A stretch of 64,000 bases of DNA from contig NZ_NMQT01000016.1 in NCBI RefSeq assembly GCF_002234405.1, positions 104,813-168,812 of the forward strand, written 5' to 3'. This document shows, piece by piece, positions 7,091 through 16,394 of this stretch. Source of the stretch: Amycolatopsis thailandensis. Its GTDB lineage: Bacteria > Actinomycetota > Actinomycetes > Mycobacteriales > Pseudonocardiaceae. Each line of letters starts with the position of its first letter. Positions within the stretch are counted from its first letter, which is position 1. The translations under genes were made by a program, and so were the position numbers. A model generated the notes under the pieces. The model did no database searches and had not been told where the DNA came from. It worked only from the letters and a program-made list of their open reading frames with translations.

Positions 7091-8236
7091 GTGCGGCTCG
7101 GAGTCGTCCTGCTGTTCGCCGTGGCCGCCGGGACGGCCGTCGCCACGATCTACTTCGCCCAGCCCTTGCTCGTCACCATGGGCGCCGATCTCGGGATCGC
7201 CGCGTCGACCGTGGGCGGCATCGTCACGCTCACGCAGCTTGGCTACGGCCTGGGCCTGTTCCTGCTGGTCCCGCTCGGTGACCTGCTCGAACGCCGACGC
7301 CTCGTCGCCGGGTTGCTGACGCTGCTCGCGGTCGCCGAACTGGTGGCCGCGACCGCCCCGAACGGCCTGGTGCTGTTCGCCGGGATGGCGTCGATCGGCG
7401 TGCTCGCGGTGGTCACGCAGCTCTTGGTCGCGTTCGCGGCCTCGCTGGCGGATCCGGCCGGACGAGGGCGCGTGGTCGGCCTCGTGACGACCGGTGTCGT
7501 CCTCGGGATCCTGCTCGCGCGCACGGTTTCCGGGACGCTAGCCGACTTAGCCGGCTGGCGCGCGGTGTACGTCGTGTCCGCCGGGGTGACCGTGCTGATC
7601 GCGATCGTGCTGTACCGAGTGCTGCCTGCTTCGTCCCCGGCCGGCAACGGCATGACCTACCGGCGGCTGCTGCGTTCCACCCTGTCCCTCTTCGCTGAGG
7701 AACCGGTCTTCCGGACGCGCGGAACGCTCGCGCTGCTGATCTTCGCCGCGTTCGGCACCCTCTGGAGTTCCGTCGCCCTGCCGCTCAGCGAAGACGGCCT
7801 TTCGCACACCGCCATCGGCGCGTTCGGGCTGGCCGGGGCCGCGGGGGCACTGGCGGCGGCGCCCGCCGGACGGCTCGCGGATCGCGGCCGGGCACGGTGG
7901 ACGACCGGGCTCGCGCTCGGCCTGCTCCTGATTTCCTGGGTGCCACTGGGTTTCACGCGTTCGTCACTGTGGGCGCTGGCGGCGGGCGCCATCCTGCTCG
8001 ACCTGGCGGTCCAGGCCGTCCACGTCACGAGCCAAACGCTGATCTACCCGCTCCGCCCGGACGCCGGCAGCAGGCTGATCGGCGGGTACATGATCTTCTA
8101 CTCGGTCGGCAGCGGCATGGGAGCCATCGGCTCGACAGCCGTCTACGCGGTCGCGGGCTGGACCGGAGTCTGCCTGCTCGGCGCGGCCTTCAGCGCGTCG
8201 GCCCTTGCCGTGTGGAGTGTCAAAGCCGCTCGATGA
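7091..8236 (+). CDS. MFS transporter
   Basis: A 381-residue major facilitator protein with 12 predicted helices. Typical segments are YFAQPLLVTMGADLG near the start, the helix 2-3 loop LVPLGDLLERRRL (motif A form GDxxxRR) and PAGRLADRGRARW in the second half. It is related to drug and sugar-efflux permeases such as YnfM/AraJ types. The GTG start at 7091 follows TGGAGGGTCA. Its divergent HxlR neighbour suggests substrate-induced efflux; the substrate is unknown. The 3' end overlaps the convergent fadA6 gene by 17 bp. Confidence 0.88.
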   Translation: MRLGVVLLFAVAAGTAVATIYFAQPLLVTMGADLGIAASTVGGIVTLTQLGYGLGLFLLVPLGDLLERRRLVAGLLTLLAVAELVAATAPNGLVLFAGMASIGVLAVVTQLLVAFAASLADPAGRGRVVGLVTTGVVLGILLARTVSGTLADLAGWRAVYVVSAGVTVLIAIVLYRVLPASSPAGNGMTYRRLLRSTLSLFAEEPVFRTRGTLALLIFAAFGTLWSSVALPLSEDGLSHTAIGAFGLAGAAGALAAAPAGRLADRGRARWTTGLALGLLLISWVPLGFTRSSLWALAAGAILLDLAVQAVHVTSQTLIYPLRPDAGSRLIGGYMIFYSVGSGMGAIGSTAVYAVAGWTGVCLLGAAFSASALAVWSVKAAR

Positions 8237-9410
8237 TCGTGACGTTCGCCGTCCCGCCGCCTTCGCACATGGTCTGCAACCCGTAGCGTCCGCCGCGGCG
8301 TTCGAGTTCGTGCAGCAGGGTCGCGAACAGTTTCGTCCCGGTCGCCCCGATGGGATGGCCGAGCGCGATCCCGCCGCCGTTGACGTTGACGCGGTCCGGA
8401 TCGGCGCCCGTCTCCTCGATCCACGCCAGGACGACGCTCGCGAACGCCTCGTTGACCTCGAACAGGTCGATGTCCTCGATGCTCAAGCCGGTCTTGCGCA
8501 GCGCGTGCGCGGTCGCCGGGATCGGCCCGGTCAGCATCCATACGGGATCCGCCGCCCGCACCGAAAGGTGGTGGATCCTGGCGCGCGGGGTGAGGCCGTG
8601 TTCCTCGACGAACTTCTCCGACGCGATGAGTGTCGCGCTGGCGCCGTCCGAGATCTGGCTGGCCACGGCCGCGGTGACCCGCGAACCCTCGCTCAGCGGC
8701 TTCAGCCCGGCCATCCGTTCCAACGTGGTGTCGCGCCTGGGCCCCTCGTCCAGGCCCGCTCCGGCGAACGGCGTGATCTCGGCGGCGAACCGGCCTTCGT
8801 CGATCGCCGCGATCGCGCGCTGGTGACTGCGGAAGGCGAACTCCTCCATCGCCTCACGGGTCAGGTCCCAGTGCTCGGCGATCATGTCGGCACTGCGGAA
8901 CTGCGAGACCTCGACGCTGCCGTACCGCTCCTGCCAGCCCTTCGAGCCGGAGAACGGGTCTTCGAAGCCGTACTCTCGTCCGGCGAGCATCGCCGCGCTG
9001 ATCGGGATCGCGCTCATGTTCTGCACGCCGCCGGCGAGGACGAGGTCCATCGTCCCGGACAGCACCGCCTGCGCGGCGAAGTGCACGGCCTGCTGGCTCG
9101 AACCACACTGCCGGTCGATCGTCACGCCCGGCACGTGGTGCCCGAATCCCGCCGCGAGCCACGCCGTCCTCGCGATGTTCCCCGACTGCGGCCCCAGCGT
9201 GTCGCAGCAGCCGAGGATGACATCGTCGACCAGGTCGGCCTCGACGCCCGATCGTTCGACGACGGCCTGGATGACGTGGGCGCCCAGATCGGCGGAGTGG
9301 ACGCCGCTGAGCGCTCCCCCGCGTTTGCCGACCGGCGTCCGGACCGCGTCCAGTACGTAAGCTTCAGCCCGAGGTACGTTTTCCCTCCGAGGGCTCATCG
9401 ATTCAGCCAC
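8220..9410 (-). CDS. fadA6: Thiolase FadA6 (steroid ring C/D catabolism)
   Basis: A 396-residue thiolase. Catalytic residues are visible: nucleophile C102 in DRQCGSSQQA, H352 in GHPIGATG and C382 in MCEGGG. In mycobacteria FadA6 cleaves a 3-oxoacyl-CoA late in HIP (propanoate-indane) degradation after ring opening. The GTG at 9410 has AGGAGG 4 nt upstream and overlaps the kstR2 stop by 8 bp, so it is the last gene of the operon fadE30-ipdF-kstR2-fadA6. This order matches the M. tuberculosis Rv3556c-Rv3560c block apart from a PPE gene. Family is certain; the exact role rests on synteny. Confidence 0.88.
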   Translation of the reverse strand: MAESMSPRRENVPRAEAYVLDAVRTPVGKRGGALSGVHSADLGAHVIQAVVERSGVEADLVDDVILGCCDTLGPQSGNIARTAWLAAGFGHHVPGVTIDRQCGSSQQAVHFAAQAVLSGTMDLVLAGGVQNMSAIPISAAMLAGREYGFEDPFSGSKGWQERYGSVEVSQFRSADMIAEHWDLTREAMEEFAFRSHQRAIAAIDEGRFAAEITPFAGAGLDEGPRRDTTLERMAGLKPLSEGSRVTAAVASQISDGASATLIASEKFVEEHGLTPRARIHHLSVRAADPVWMLTGPIPATAHALRKTGLSIEDIDLFEVNEAFASVVLAWIEETGADPDRVNVNGGGIALGHPIGATGTKLFATLLHELERRGGRYGLQTMCEGGGTANVTIIERL

Positions 9411-10005
9411 GCCGCCTCCTTTTGGTCGCGATGCCGTCCAGCAGGATCCCGAGGTACTGCTGCGCGACGTCGTCCGCGCTCAGCGATCCGTCGGGGTTGT
9501 ACCAGCGCACCGCCACCCAGACGGTGTCGCGGATGAACCGGTAGGTGAGTTCGACGTCGAGGTCCTCGCGGAACGCGCCGGCCGCGATGCCGTCGGTGAG
9601 GATCGCGTTCCACAGTTTGCGGAATTCGGTGTTGCGGTCGTTGAGGTAGTCGAAGCGCGGCAACTGCATCAGGTGTTTCGCTTCGGACTGGTAGATCGCG
9701 ACCTCGGCGGGCCGCCGGTGAATGGATTCGAACGACGCCACGACGATGGCTTCGAGCGTTTCCCGCGGTCCTCGGCCTTCCGCGACGATCTCGGCGTACG
9801 CGCCGAAGAGTTCGTCGAGGAACCCGGTGAGGATCTCGTCGGCCATCGACTCCTTCGAGTCGAAATGGTGGTAGAGGCTGCCCGACAGGATTCCCGCCGC
9901 GTCCGCGATGTCCCGCACGGTGGTGGAGACATAGCCGCGCTCGGCGAACAATTTCGCCGCGAGGGCGAGCAGTTCGGCGCGGCGGGACCCTGGACTGGCT
10001 TTCAT
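9403..10005 (-). CDS. kstR2: TetR-family repressor KstR2
   Basis: A 200-residue TetR regulator, the same length as mycobacterial KstR2. N-terminal helix-turn-helix: RRAELLALAAKLFAERGYV, STTVRDIADAAGI and SGSLYHHFDSKESMADEIL. KstR2 represses HIP-catabolism genes and is released by HIP-CoA. The start chosen is ATG 10005 with GTGAGG 5 nt upstream; ATG 10020 is possible but has a weaker site and overlaps ipdF. It is encoded inside the operon it would control, whose divergent promoter region carries a perfect KstR2 operator. Confidence 0.88.
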   Translation of the reverse strand: MKASPGSRRAELLALAAKLFAERGYVSTTVRDIADAAGILSGSLYHHFDSKESMADEILTGFLDELFGAYAEIVAEGRGPRETLEAIVVASFESIHRRPAEVAIYQSEAKHLMQLPRFDYLNDRNTEFRKLWNAILTDGIAAGAFREDLDVELTYRFIRDTVWVAVRWYNPDGSLSADDVAQQYLGILLDGIATKRRRRG

Positions 10006-10012
10006 CGGAACC

Positions 10013-10780
10013 TCACGCATGCTGGGAACTCACGGACAAGACCTCGCCGGTGAGGTACGACGAGTACTCACTGGCGAGGAACACCATCACATTCGCCACT
10101 TCCCAGGGTTCCGCCGCCCTCCCCGAGACCTCGCGGGCGGTGAGTTCGGTGAGCAGCTCCTCGCTGGTCACCTTGGCCAGGAACGGATGCATCGCCAGGC
10201 TCGGCGCGACGGCGTTGACCCGGATGCCGTGTTCGGCGACGTCGACGGCGGCGCAGCGGGTGAGCGCCATGACTCCCGCTTTCGCGGCCGCGTAGTGCGC
10301 CTGACCGGCCTGAGCGCGCCAGCCGATCACGGACGCGTTGTTGACGATCACCCCTCCGTCGCCCTGCGCGATGAACCGGTTCACCGCGGCCCTGGTCGCG
10401 CGGAAGGTGCCGTTGAGGGTCACGTCGATCACGCGCGACCATTCCTCGTCCGTCATGTCCACTATGGACTTCGTGCCGCCGAGACCGGCGTTGTTGACGA
10501 GCACGTCGATCCGGCCGTAGTGCGCGGCGGCGCCGTCGACGAGTGCCCGCACTTGATCTTCTTGCGTGACGTCACAGGGAATGGCGTGGACGTCGCCGAG
10601 TTCGGCCGCCTTCTCTCCCAGCCGTCGCTCGTGCCAGTCGCTGATCACGACCCGGGCGCCTTCCTCCAGCGCGCGTTTCGCCACCGCGGAACCGATCCCG
10701 GTGCCGGCCGCCGCCGTCACCACGACCACCTTGTCCCGCAGGAGATTCGCCCCCTCGGGGTACTTCGGCACCGGAATCAC
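10013..10780 (-). CDS. ipdF: Short-chain dehydrogenase IpdF
   Basis: A 255-residue SDR. The cofactor-binding turn is TAAAGTGIGSAVA, NNAG occurs in VLVNNAGLGG, and the catalytic Ser-Tyr-Lys lie in NNASVIGWRAQAGQAHYAAAK. IpdF interconverts HIP-CoA and its 5-hydroxy form, before FadE30 acts. The gene starts with GTG at 10780, overlapping the fadE30 stop by 4 bp. The position between fadE30 and kstR2 is as in the mycobacterial cluster (Rv3559c). Confidence 0.85.
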   Translation of the reverse strand: MIPVPKYPEGANLLRDKVVVVTAAAGTGIGSAVAKRALEEGARVVISDWHERRLGEKAAELGDVHAIPCDVTQEDQVRALVDGAAAHYGRIDVLVNNAGLGGTKSIVDMTDEEWSRVIDVTLNGTFRATRAAVNRFIAQGDGGVIVNNASVIGWRAQAGQAHYAAAKAGVMALTRCAAVDVAEHGIRVNAVAPSLAMHPFLAKVTSEELLTELTAREVSGRAAEPWEVANVMVFLASEYSSYLTGEVLSVSSQHA

Positions 10781-11895
10781 GGTCGCACCTCCCGGGGAAG
10801 GCCGAGCACCCGCTCGGCGATGACGTTGCGCTGGATCTCATTGGAGCCGCCGTAAATCGTATCGGCCCGGGTGAAGAGGAAAAGCCGTTGCCAGGCGTCG
10901 AGCCCATCTTCGGCGAGCATGCCCCGCGCGCCGCGGACGAGCATCGCGAGCTCGCCGAGGTCGCGGTGCCAGTTCGCCCAGACCAGTTTCGACACTTCGG
11001 CGACGCCCGGCGACGAGTCGCCCAGGGTGCGGATCGCTTGCGCCCGCATGACCTCCAGGCCGACCCACGCGCGGTCGATCCGCTCGGCGATCACCGGGTC
11101 GTCCGGCGCGATCCTGGTGAGGTCTTCGAGTTCCCGCCGGAAGCCGACCTGCTGGCCGAGCGTTGCGACGCCGCGTTCGAAGGCGAGGGTGCCCATGGCC
11201 ACCCGCCAGCCGTCGCCGGGTTCGCCGACGACCAGGTCCTTCGCCGTGCGGGCGCCGTCGAAGAAGACTTCGTTGAACTCCGACGTCCCGGTGAGCTGCT
11301 GGATCGGGCGGACCTCGACCCCGGGCTGCCGCATCGGAACGAGCAGATAGGACAGTCCTTTGTGGCGTTTCGAACCGGGCTCGGTCCTGGCGAGGACGAA
11401 GCACCAGTCGGCCACGTGCGCGAGCGACGTCCACACCTTCTGGCCGTTCAGCACCCACTCGTCGCCTTCGAGGGTCGCGGTGGTCGACACCGCGGCGAGA
11501 TCGGAGCCCGCGCCGGGTTCGGAATAGCCCTGGCACCACAGTTCCTCGACGGCCACGATCGGCGGCAGGAACCGCTTCCGTTGTTCCGGCGTACCGAAGG
11601 CGATCAGGGTCGGGCCCAGGAGTTCCTGAGCCAGATGACTCACCCGCGCCGGGGCGCCCGCTCGCGCGTACTCCTCGTGGAAGACGACCTGCTGTTCCAG
11701 CGTCGCGCCCTGCCCGCCGTGCTCGACCGGCCAGCCGACGCAGGTCCAGCCCGCCGCGGCAAGCCTCCGTTCCCACTCCACGCGTTCGTCGAAGGCCTCG
11801 TGTTCCCGCCCCGGGCCGCCCAGCCCCCGCAGTTCCGGCGGCAGATTGCCCGCCAGCCAGGTGCGCACACGGTCGCGGAAACCGTCCTGAGCCAC
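10777..11895 (-). CDS. fadE30: Acyl-CoA dehydrogenase FadE30
   Basis: A 372-residue acyl-CoA dehydrogenase. Family motifs: QGYSEPGAGSDLAAV (flavin and substrate loop), VLNGQKVWTSLAHVADW, and the C-terminal IYGGSNEIQRNVIAERVLGLP. FadE30 oxidises 5-OH-HIP-CoA in steroid ring degradation. It is the first gene of the minus-strand KstR2 operon, with a GTG start at 11895, 47 bp from the KstR2 operator. Length is close to the mycobacterial protein (385). Confidence 0.87.
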   Translation of the reverse strand: MAQDGFRDRVRTWLAGNLPPELRGLGGPGREHEAFDERVEWERRLAAAGWTCVGWPVEHGGQGATLEQQVVFHEEYARAGAPARVSHLAQELLGPTLIAFGTPEQRKRFLPPIVAVEELWCQGYSEPGAGSDLAAVSTTATLEGDEWVLNGQKVWTSLAHVADWCFVLARTEPGSKRHKGLSYLLVPMRQPGVEVRPIQQLTGTSEFNEVFFDGARTAKDLVVGEPGDGWRVAMGTLAFERGVATLGQQVGFRRELEDLTRIAPDDPVIAERIDRAWVGLEVMRAQAIRTLGDSSPGVAEVSKLVWANWHRDLGELAMLVRGARGMLAEDGLDAWQRLFLFTRADTIYGGSNEIQRNVIAERVLGLPREVRP

Positions 11896-11941
11896 ACGTG
11901 CCTCCTCTAGCCAAACCAGAGCCTGCTGCGTAGGCTACCCT

Positions 11942-11955
11942 ACCAAGCACTTGCT
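11942..11955. promoter_or_regulatory. KstR2 operator
   Basis: ACCAAGCACTTGCT is a complete match to the known KstR2 consensus AnCAAGnnCTTGnT. It lies midway between the divergent fadE30 and fadD3 genes and would control both operons. Confidence 0.9.
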
Positions 11956-12008
11956 AGGGAGAAATGATTCGGACTTCGCGGCACTCGGGTGACAACAGGG
12001 AGACGTCG

Positions 12009-13499
12009 ATGAGTGAGGGGACCATCCCGGCGGCGCTCGATCAGGCCGCGGAACGCTTCGCCACACGAGAAGCACTCGTCGACGGCGAAGTCCGGCTCAC
12101 CTATGCCGAACTCGCGCGACGGGTCCGGCAGGCGGCGCGGTTCTTCGAAGGCCACGAACGGGTCGCGATCTGCTCCCCCAACACCTGGCACTGGGTCGTC
12201 GCCGGACTCGGCGCGCTGTACGCCGGCGCGACGCTGATCCCGGTCAACACCCGGTTCACCGCCCGCGAGACCATCGACGTCCTCGACCGCGCGGGGGTCT
12301 CCGCGCTGGCGATCACCGGCACGTTCCTCGGCACGGACCGGCTGGCGGCCCTCGGCTCCTCACGGCCCGGCACGGTGCTGCGGATCCCCGTGGAAGGCGC
12401 CGAAGCGCCGATGGACGGCGTCACGGAATGGGACGCTCTCGCCGATCTCGACAGTGATTTCGTCAGCCGGGCGGAGCCCGGCCACGTCAGCGACATCCTG
12501 TTCACCTCCGGGACCACCGGCCGCAGCAAGGGCGCGATGAGCAGTCACCGGCAGGCGCTGAGCGTCGCCGAGGCCTGGGCCGACTGCGGTGGACTGACCG
12601 AGGAAGACCGCTACCTCGTGATCAACCCGTTCTTCCACAGCTTCGGCTACAAGGCGGGAATCCTCGCGGCCATCCTGCGCGGCGCGGCGATCGTCCCGCA
12701 GGTCACCTTCGACGTCCGCGGCACCTTGAGCCTCATCGAGACCGAGCGGATCACCGTTCTCCCCGGCGCGCCGACGGTCTACCAAGTCCTGTTGGACGCG
12801 CCCGAACGCGGGGAACACGATCTGTCCAGCCTCCGGCTCGCCGTCACCGGGGCGGCGACCGTGCCGGTCGCGCTGGTCGAACGCATGCAGGCGGAGCTGA
12901 GTTTCGACACGGTGCTCACCGCGTACGGGCTCACCGAGGCCGTAGTGGCCACGATGTCCCGTCCCGAGGACGAAGCGAAATTGGTGGCACATTTCTCCGG
13001 ACGCGCGACGGCGGGCTTCGAGGTGAAGCTCGGCGAGCACGGCGAAGTCCTGCTGCGCGGGCCGAACGTGATGCTCGGCTACCTCGACGATCCGGAAGCC
13101 ACCGCGGAAGCCGTCGACGCCGACGGCTGGCTGCACACGGGCGACGTCGGCGTGCTCAACGACCGCGGCTACCTGCGGATCGTCGACCGCATCAAGGACA
13201 TGTACGTCTGCAAGGGATTCAACGTCTACCCGGCCGAGATCGAGCAGACCCTCAGCTGGCTGGACGGCGTCGCGGAATCCGCGGTGATCGGCGTTCCCGA
13301 CGCGGTGTACGGCGAGGCGGGCAAGGCCTACATCAGGCTCCGCCCCGGATCCGAACTGTCCACAGAGGACGTTCTGGCGCACTGCAAGAGCAATCTGGCC
13401 AACTACAAGCTCCCCCGGTATGTCGAGTTCGTGGCGGAGCTTCCGCGGAACCTGTCGGGGAAGGTGCTGAAACGCGTGTTGCGGGAGGAGAACGGATGA
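12009..13499 (+). CDS. fadD3: HIP-CoA ligase FadD3
   Basis: A 496-residue acyl-CoA synthetase of the ANL superfamily. The AMP-binding loop is LFTSGTTGRSKGAM; later motifs are YGLTEAV, GWLHTGDVG, DRIKDMYVCKGFNVYPAEIE and the catalytic-lysine segment LPRNLSGKVLKR. FadD3 activates HIP (the indane propanoate left after rings A and B are removed) with CoA and so starts this pathway and makes the KstR2 inducer. ATG 12009 with GGGAGACG upstream is preferred over an in-frame ATG at 11964, which would lie too close to the operator. It leads the plus-strand operon. Confidence 0.88.
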   Translation: MSEGTIPAALDQAAERFATREALVDGEVRLTYAELARRVRQAARFFEGHERVAICSPNTWHWVVAGLGALYAGATLIPVNTRFTARETIDVLDRAGVSALAITGTFLGTDRLAALGSSRPGTVLRIPVEGAEAPMDGVTEWDALADLDSDFVSRAEPGHVSDILFTSGTTGRSKGAMSSHRQALSVAEAWADCGGLTEEDRYLVINPFFHSFGYKAGILAAILRGAAIVPQVTFDVRGTLSLIETERITVLPGAPTVYQVLLDAPERGEHDLSSLRLAVTGAATVPVALVERMQAELSFDTVLTAYGLTEAVVATMSRPEDEAKLVAHFSGRATAGFEVKLGEHGEVLLRGPNVMLGYLDDPEATAEAVDADGWLHTGDVGVLNDRGYLRIVDRIKDMYVCKGFNVYPAEIEQTLSWLDGVAESAVIGVPDAVYGEAGKAYIRLRPGSELSTEDVLAHCKSNLANYKLPRYVEFVAELPRNLSGKVLKRVLREENG

Positions 13500-14335
13500 C
13501 CGTCGAGTACGAGCGACGCGGGCCGGTGGCCGTCGTCACGATGAACCGGCCGGAGTACCGGAACGCGCAGAACTCGGCGATGACCTACGCGCTCGACGCC
13601 GCGTTCAGCCGTGCCGTCGACGATCCCGAGGTCAAAGTGATCGTGCTGGCCGGGGCGGGCAAGCATTTCTCCGCCGGGCACGACATCGGGACGCCGGAGC
13701 GCGACGTGGACGTCTCCTTCGAGCGCAAGGCGGTGCTGTGGTGGGACCACGTCGGTGCCGAGGGCGGTGACCAGCGGTTCGCCCGCGAGTCGGAGGTCTA
13801 CCTCGGCATGTGCCGCCGGTGGCGCGAGATCCCGAAGCCGACCATCGCGAGTGTGCAGGGCGCGTGCATCGCGGGCGCGCTGATGCTGGCGTGGGTGTGC
13901 GACATGATCGTCGCCTCCGACGACGCGTTCTTCGCCGATCCCGTGGTGCGCATGGGGATTCCCGGTGTCGAGTACTTCGCGCACCCCTGGGTCCTCGGTC
14001 CGCGCGCGGCCAAGGAAGTGCTGTTCACCGGTGAGCGCTTCACGGCGCAGCAGGCCAAGGAATGGGGGATGCTGAACCGCGTCGTCCCCCGTGCCGACCT
14101 CGAAACGGAGACCATGGCGCTGGCGGAGAAGATCGCGGTGATGCCGAGGATGGGTCTCGCGCTCGCCAAGAAGGCCGTCAACCAGGCCGAAGACCTGATG
14201 GGCCTGCGGTCCGGAATGGACTCCGTGTTCGGACTGCACCACTTCGCGCACGCGCACAACGCCGAGATGTCCGGCGGTGACTCGCTGGGCGGACAGGACG
14301 CGCGCTCGATGCGAGACGCGAACAGGACTTCGTGA
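13496..14335 (+). CDS. Enoyl-CoA hydratase/isomerase (crotonase family)
   Basis: A 279-residue crotonase. Motifs: VVTMNRPEYRNAQNS, the oxyanion segment AGAGKHFSAGHDIG, and VQGACIAGALMLAWVCDMIVASDDAFFADP. A long insertion (about residues 65-100, RDVDVSFERKAVLWWDHVG) distinguishes it from short crotonases. It overlaps fadD3 by 4 bp and fadE31 by 1 bp, so it belongs to the KstR2 operon, but it is not the 247-residue EchA20 ring hydrolase of mycobacteria; it sits at a place where M. tuberculosis has no hydratase. It probably acts on an enoyl-CoA made by FadE31/32 or FadE33. The exact step is inferred. Confidence 0.85.
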   Translation: MTVEYERRGPVAVVTMNRPEYRNAQNSAMTYALDAAFSRAVDDPEVKVIVLAGAGKHFSAGHDIGTPERDVDVSFERKAVLWWDHVGAEGGDQRFARESEVYLGMCRRWREIPKPTIASVQGACIAGALMLAWVCDMIVASDDAFFADPVVRMGIPGVEYFAHPWVLGPRAAKEVLFTGERFTAQQAKEWGMLNRVVPRADLETETMALAEKIAVMPRMGLALAKKAVNQAEDLMGLRSGMDSVFGLHHFAHAHNAEMSGGDSLGGQDARSMRDANRTS

Positions 14336-15468
14336 TGGATCTCGATCTCGACGAGCGCACGCTCGCCTTCCGTGACGAGGCCCGCGCCTGGCTCGCCGCG
14401 AACGTTCCGGCCGAGCCGCTGAAGTCGTTCGACACCGCCGAGGGATTCGCGCAGCATCGCGACTGGGAATCCCGGTTGGCCGACGCTCGCTGGTCGGTCG
14501 TCTCGTGGCCGCGCGAGTTCGGTGGCCGGGACGCGAGCCTCCTGGAGTGGGTGCTGTTCGAGGAGGAGTATTACGCGGCGGGGGCGCCGTTGCGGGTCAA
14601 CCAGAACGGTATCTTCATGCTCGCGCCCACGCTGTTCTCCCATGGCACGGAAGAACAACAGCGTCGGATCCTGCCGAAGATGGCGCGCTCGGAAGAAGTC
14701 TGGGCGCAGGCCTGGTCGGAGCCCGAGGCGGGCAGCGATATCGCCGCGCTCCGTAGCACCGCGACCCGCTGCGACGGCGGCTGGCGGGTCAGCGGGCAGA
14801 AGACCTGGAGTTCGCGGGCGACGTTCGCCGACCGGGCGTTCGGCCTGTTCCGCAGCGACCCGGAGTCGGCGCGGCACAAGGGCCTCACCTATCTGATGGT
14901 GGATCTGCGGTCCGAAGGTGTCACCGTCCGGCCCATCCCCCAGCTGGACGGCGAACCGGGGTTCGCGGAGATCTTCTTCGACGCCGTCTTCGTCCCCGAC
15001 GCGGACGTGATCGGCGCGGCGGGCGAGGGCTGGCGGGTCGCGATGACGACGGCGAACAACGAACGCGGACTTTCCCTGCGCAGCCCAGGCCGGTTCCTCG
15101 CCGCAGCCGACAGGCTGGTCTCGCTCTGGACCGGCGCCGGGCGGCCCGCGCACACCGCCGACAGGGTCGCCGACGCGTGGATCGGCGCGCGGGCGTATCA
15201 GCTGTACACCCTCGGCACGGTCACCCGTCTCGCGGACGGCGCCGAACTCGGGCCGGAATCGAGCGTCAACAAGCTGTTCTGGTCGCGTCTCGACGTCGAA
15301 CTGCACGAAACCGCGCTCGACGTCCTCGGCCCGGACGCCGAACTGCGGGGGCGCTGGAGCGACGGCTGGTTGTTCTCCCTGGCGGGCCCCATCTACGGCG
15401 GGACCGATCAGATCCAGCGGTCCATCGTCGCCGAACGACTGCTCGGCCTGCCGAAGGGGGCCCGATGA
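14335..15468 (+). CDS. fadE31: Acyl-CoA dehydrogenase FadE31
   Basis: A 377-residue acyl-CoA dehydrogenase. AWSEPEAGSDIAALRS and VSGQKTWSSRATFADRAF are the FAD/substrate motifs, and the C-terminus is IYGGTDQIQRSIVAERLLGLP. ATG 14335 has AGGA 7 nt upstream; a GTG three bases earlier is possible. In mycobacteria FadE31 forms a heteromer with FadE32 and oxidises ring-opened HIP products. Here too it is directly followed by fadE32 with a 4-bp overlap. Confidence 0.86.
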   Translation: MDLDLDERTLAFRDEARAWLAANVPAEPLKSFDTAEGFAQHRDWESRLADARWSVVSWPREFGGRDASLLEWVLFEEEYYAAGAPLRVNQNGIFMLAPTLFSHGTEEQQRRILPKMARSEEVWAQAWSEPEAGSDIAALRSTATRCDGGWRVSGQKTWSSRATFADRAFGLFRSDPESARHKGLTYLMVDLRSEGVTVRPIPQLDGEPGFAEIFFDAVFVPDADVIGAAGEGWRVAMTTANNERGLSLRSPGRFLAAADRLVSLWTGAGRPAHTADRVADAWIGARAYQLYTLGTVTRLADGAELGPESSVNKLFWSRLDVELHETALDVLGPDAELRGRWSDGWLFSLAGPIYGGTDQIQRSIVAERLLGLPKGAR

Positions 15469-16394
15469 GGTTCACGCTTTCCGGCGAGCAGCAGCAGTTC
15501 TCCTCGAGCCTGCACGATCTTCTGTCCGATTTGGACACCGAAGCGGCCAACCGATCCTGGGCGGTGGGCGATCACGGGCCCGGTCTCAAGATCTGGCGGC
15601 GGCTGGCGGAACTCGGGGTGACCGCGCTGGCCGTTCCCGAGAAGTACGACGGGCTCGGCGCGACCCCGGTCGATCTGGCCGTCGGCTTCGAACGGCTCGG
15701 GTACCACTGCGTTCCCGGCCCGTGGACCGACACGGTGGCCATTCTGCCGTCTCTGCTGGACGACGAGCTGCTGACCTCGGTCGCGTCCGGCGAGACCTTG
15801 GCGTCGGTCTCGTTCGCCCCGCATGTGCCGTACGCCTTGGATTCCGATGTCGCCGACGCGCGGCTCTCCGTCGAGGACGGCAGGCTGCGCGCGTTCACAC
15901 CTGGCGCTCTCTTGTCCTCTGTGGACGGTTCACGGCGGCTGTTCCCGCCGGTGGCGGGAGACGACCTCGGCACGGCGCTCGACGCGGACCGCGCGTTCGA
16001 ACTGGGCTGTCTGGCCACCGCCGCGCACCTTCTCGGCGCGGGGCGGTGGCTGCTCGACACGTCCGTCGCGTATGCCGCGCAACGCAAGCAGTACGGGCGG
16101 GAGATCGGCGGGTACCAGGCGGTCAAGCATCTGCTCGCCGATGTCGCGACCGGGCTCGCGCTCGCCGAACCGCTGCTGTTCGGCGCGGCCGTCACCCTCG
16201 ACCCACGCGACGTCTCCGCGGCCAAGGTGGCGTGCGGCGACGCCGCGCATCTCGCCGCCCGGACCGGGCTGCAAGTGCACGGCGCGATCGGCTACACCGC
16301 GGAACACGCGCTCGGTCTGCGGCTGAGCAGGGTCCGCGCGCTGGTCGGCGCCTGGGGCACGCCGCGGTTCCACCGGGAGCGGGTGCTGTCATGA
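15465..16394 (+). CDS. fadE32: Acyl-CoA dehydrogenase subunit FadE32
   Basis: A 309-residue, shorter acyl-CoA dehydrogenase-like protein: LAELGVTALAVPEKYDGLG near the N-terminus and AYAAQRKQYGREIGGYQAVK with QVHGAIGYTAEH near the C-terminus. The central beta domain is reduced. This form is typical of the partner subunit in alpha2beta2 steroid acyl-CoA dehydrogenases, with FadE31 as the other half. Overlaps of 4 bp on both sides support equal expression. Confidence 0.85.
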   Translation: MRFTLSGEQQQFSSSLHDLLSDLDTEAANRSWAVGDHGPGLKIWRRLAELGVTALAVPEKYDGLGATPVDLAVGFERLGYHCVPGPWTDTVAILPSLLDDELLTSVASGETLASVSFAPHVPYALDSDVADARLSVEDGRLRAFTPGALLSSVDGSRRLFPPVAGDDLGTALDADRAFELGCLATAAHLLGAGRWLLDTSVAYAAQRKQYGREIGGYQAVKHLLADVATGLALAEPLLFGAAVTLDPRDVSAAKVACGDAAHLAARTGLQVHGAIGYTAEHALGLRLSRVRALVGAWGTPRFHRERVLS

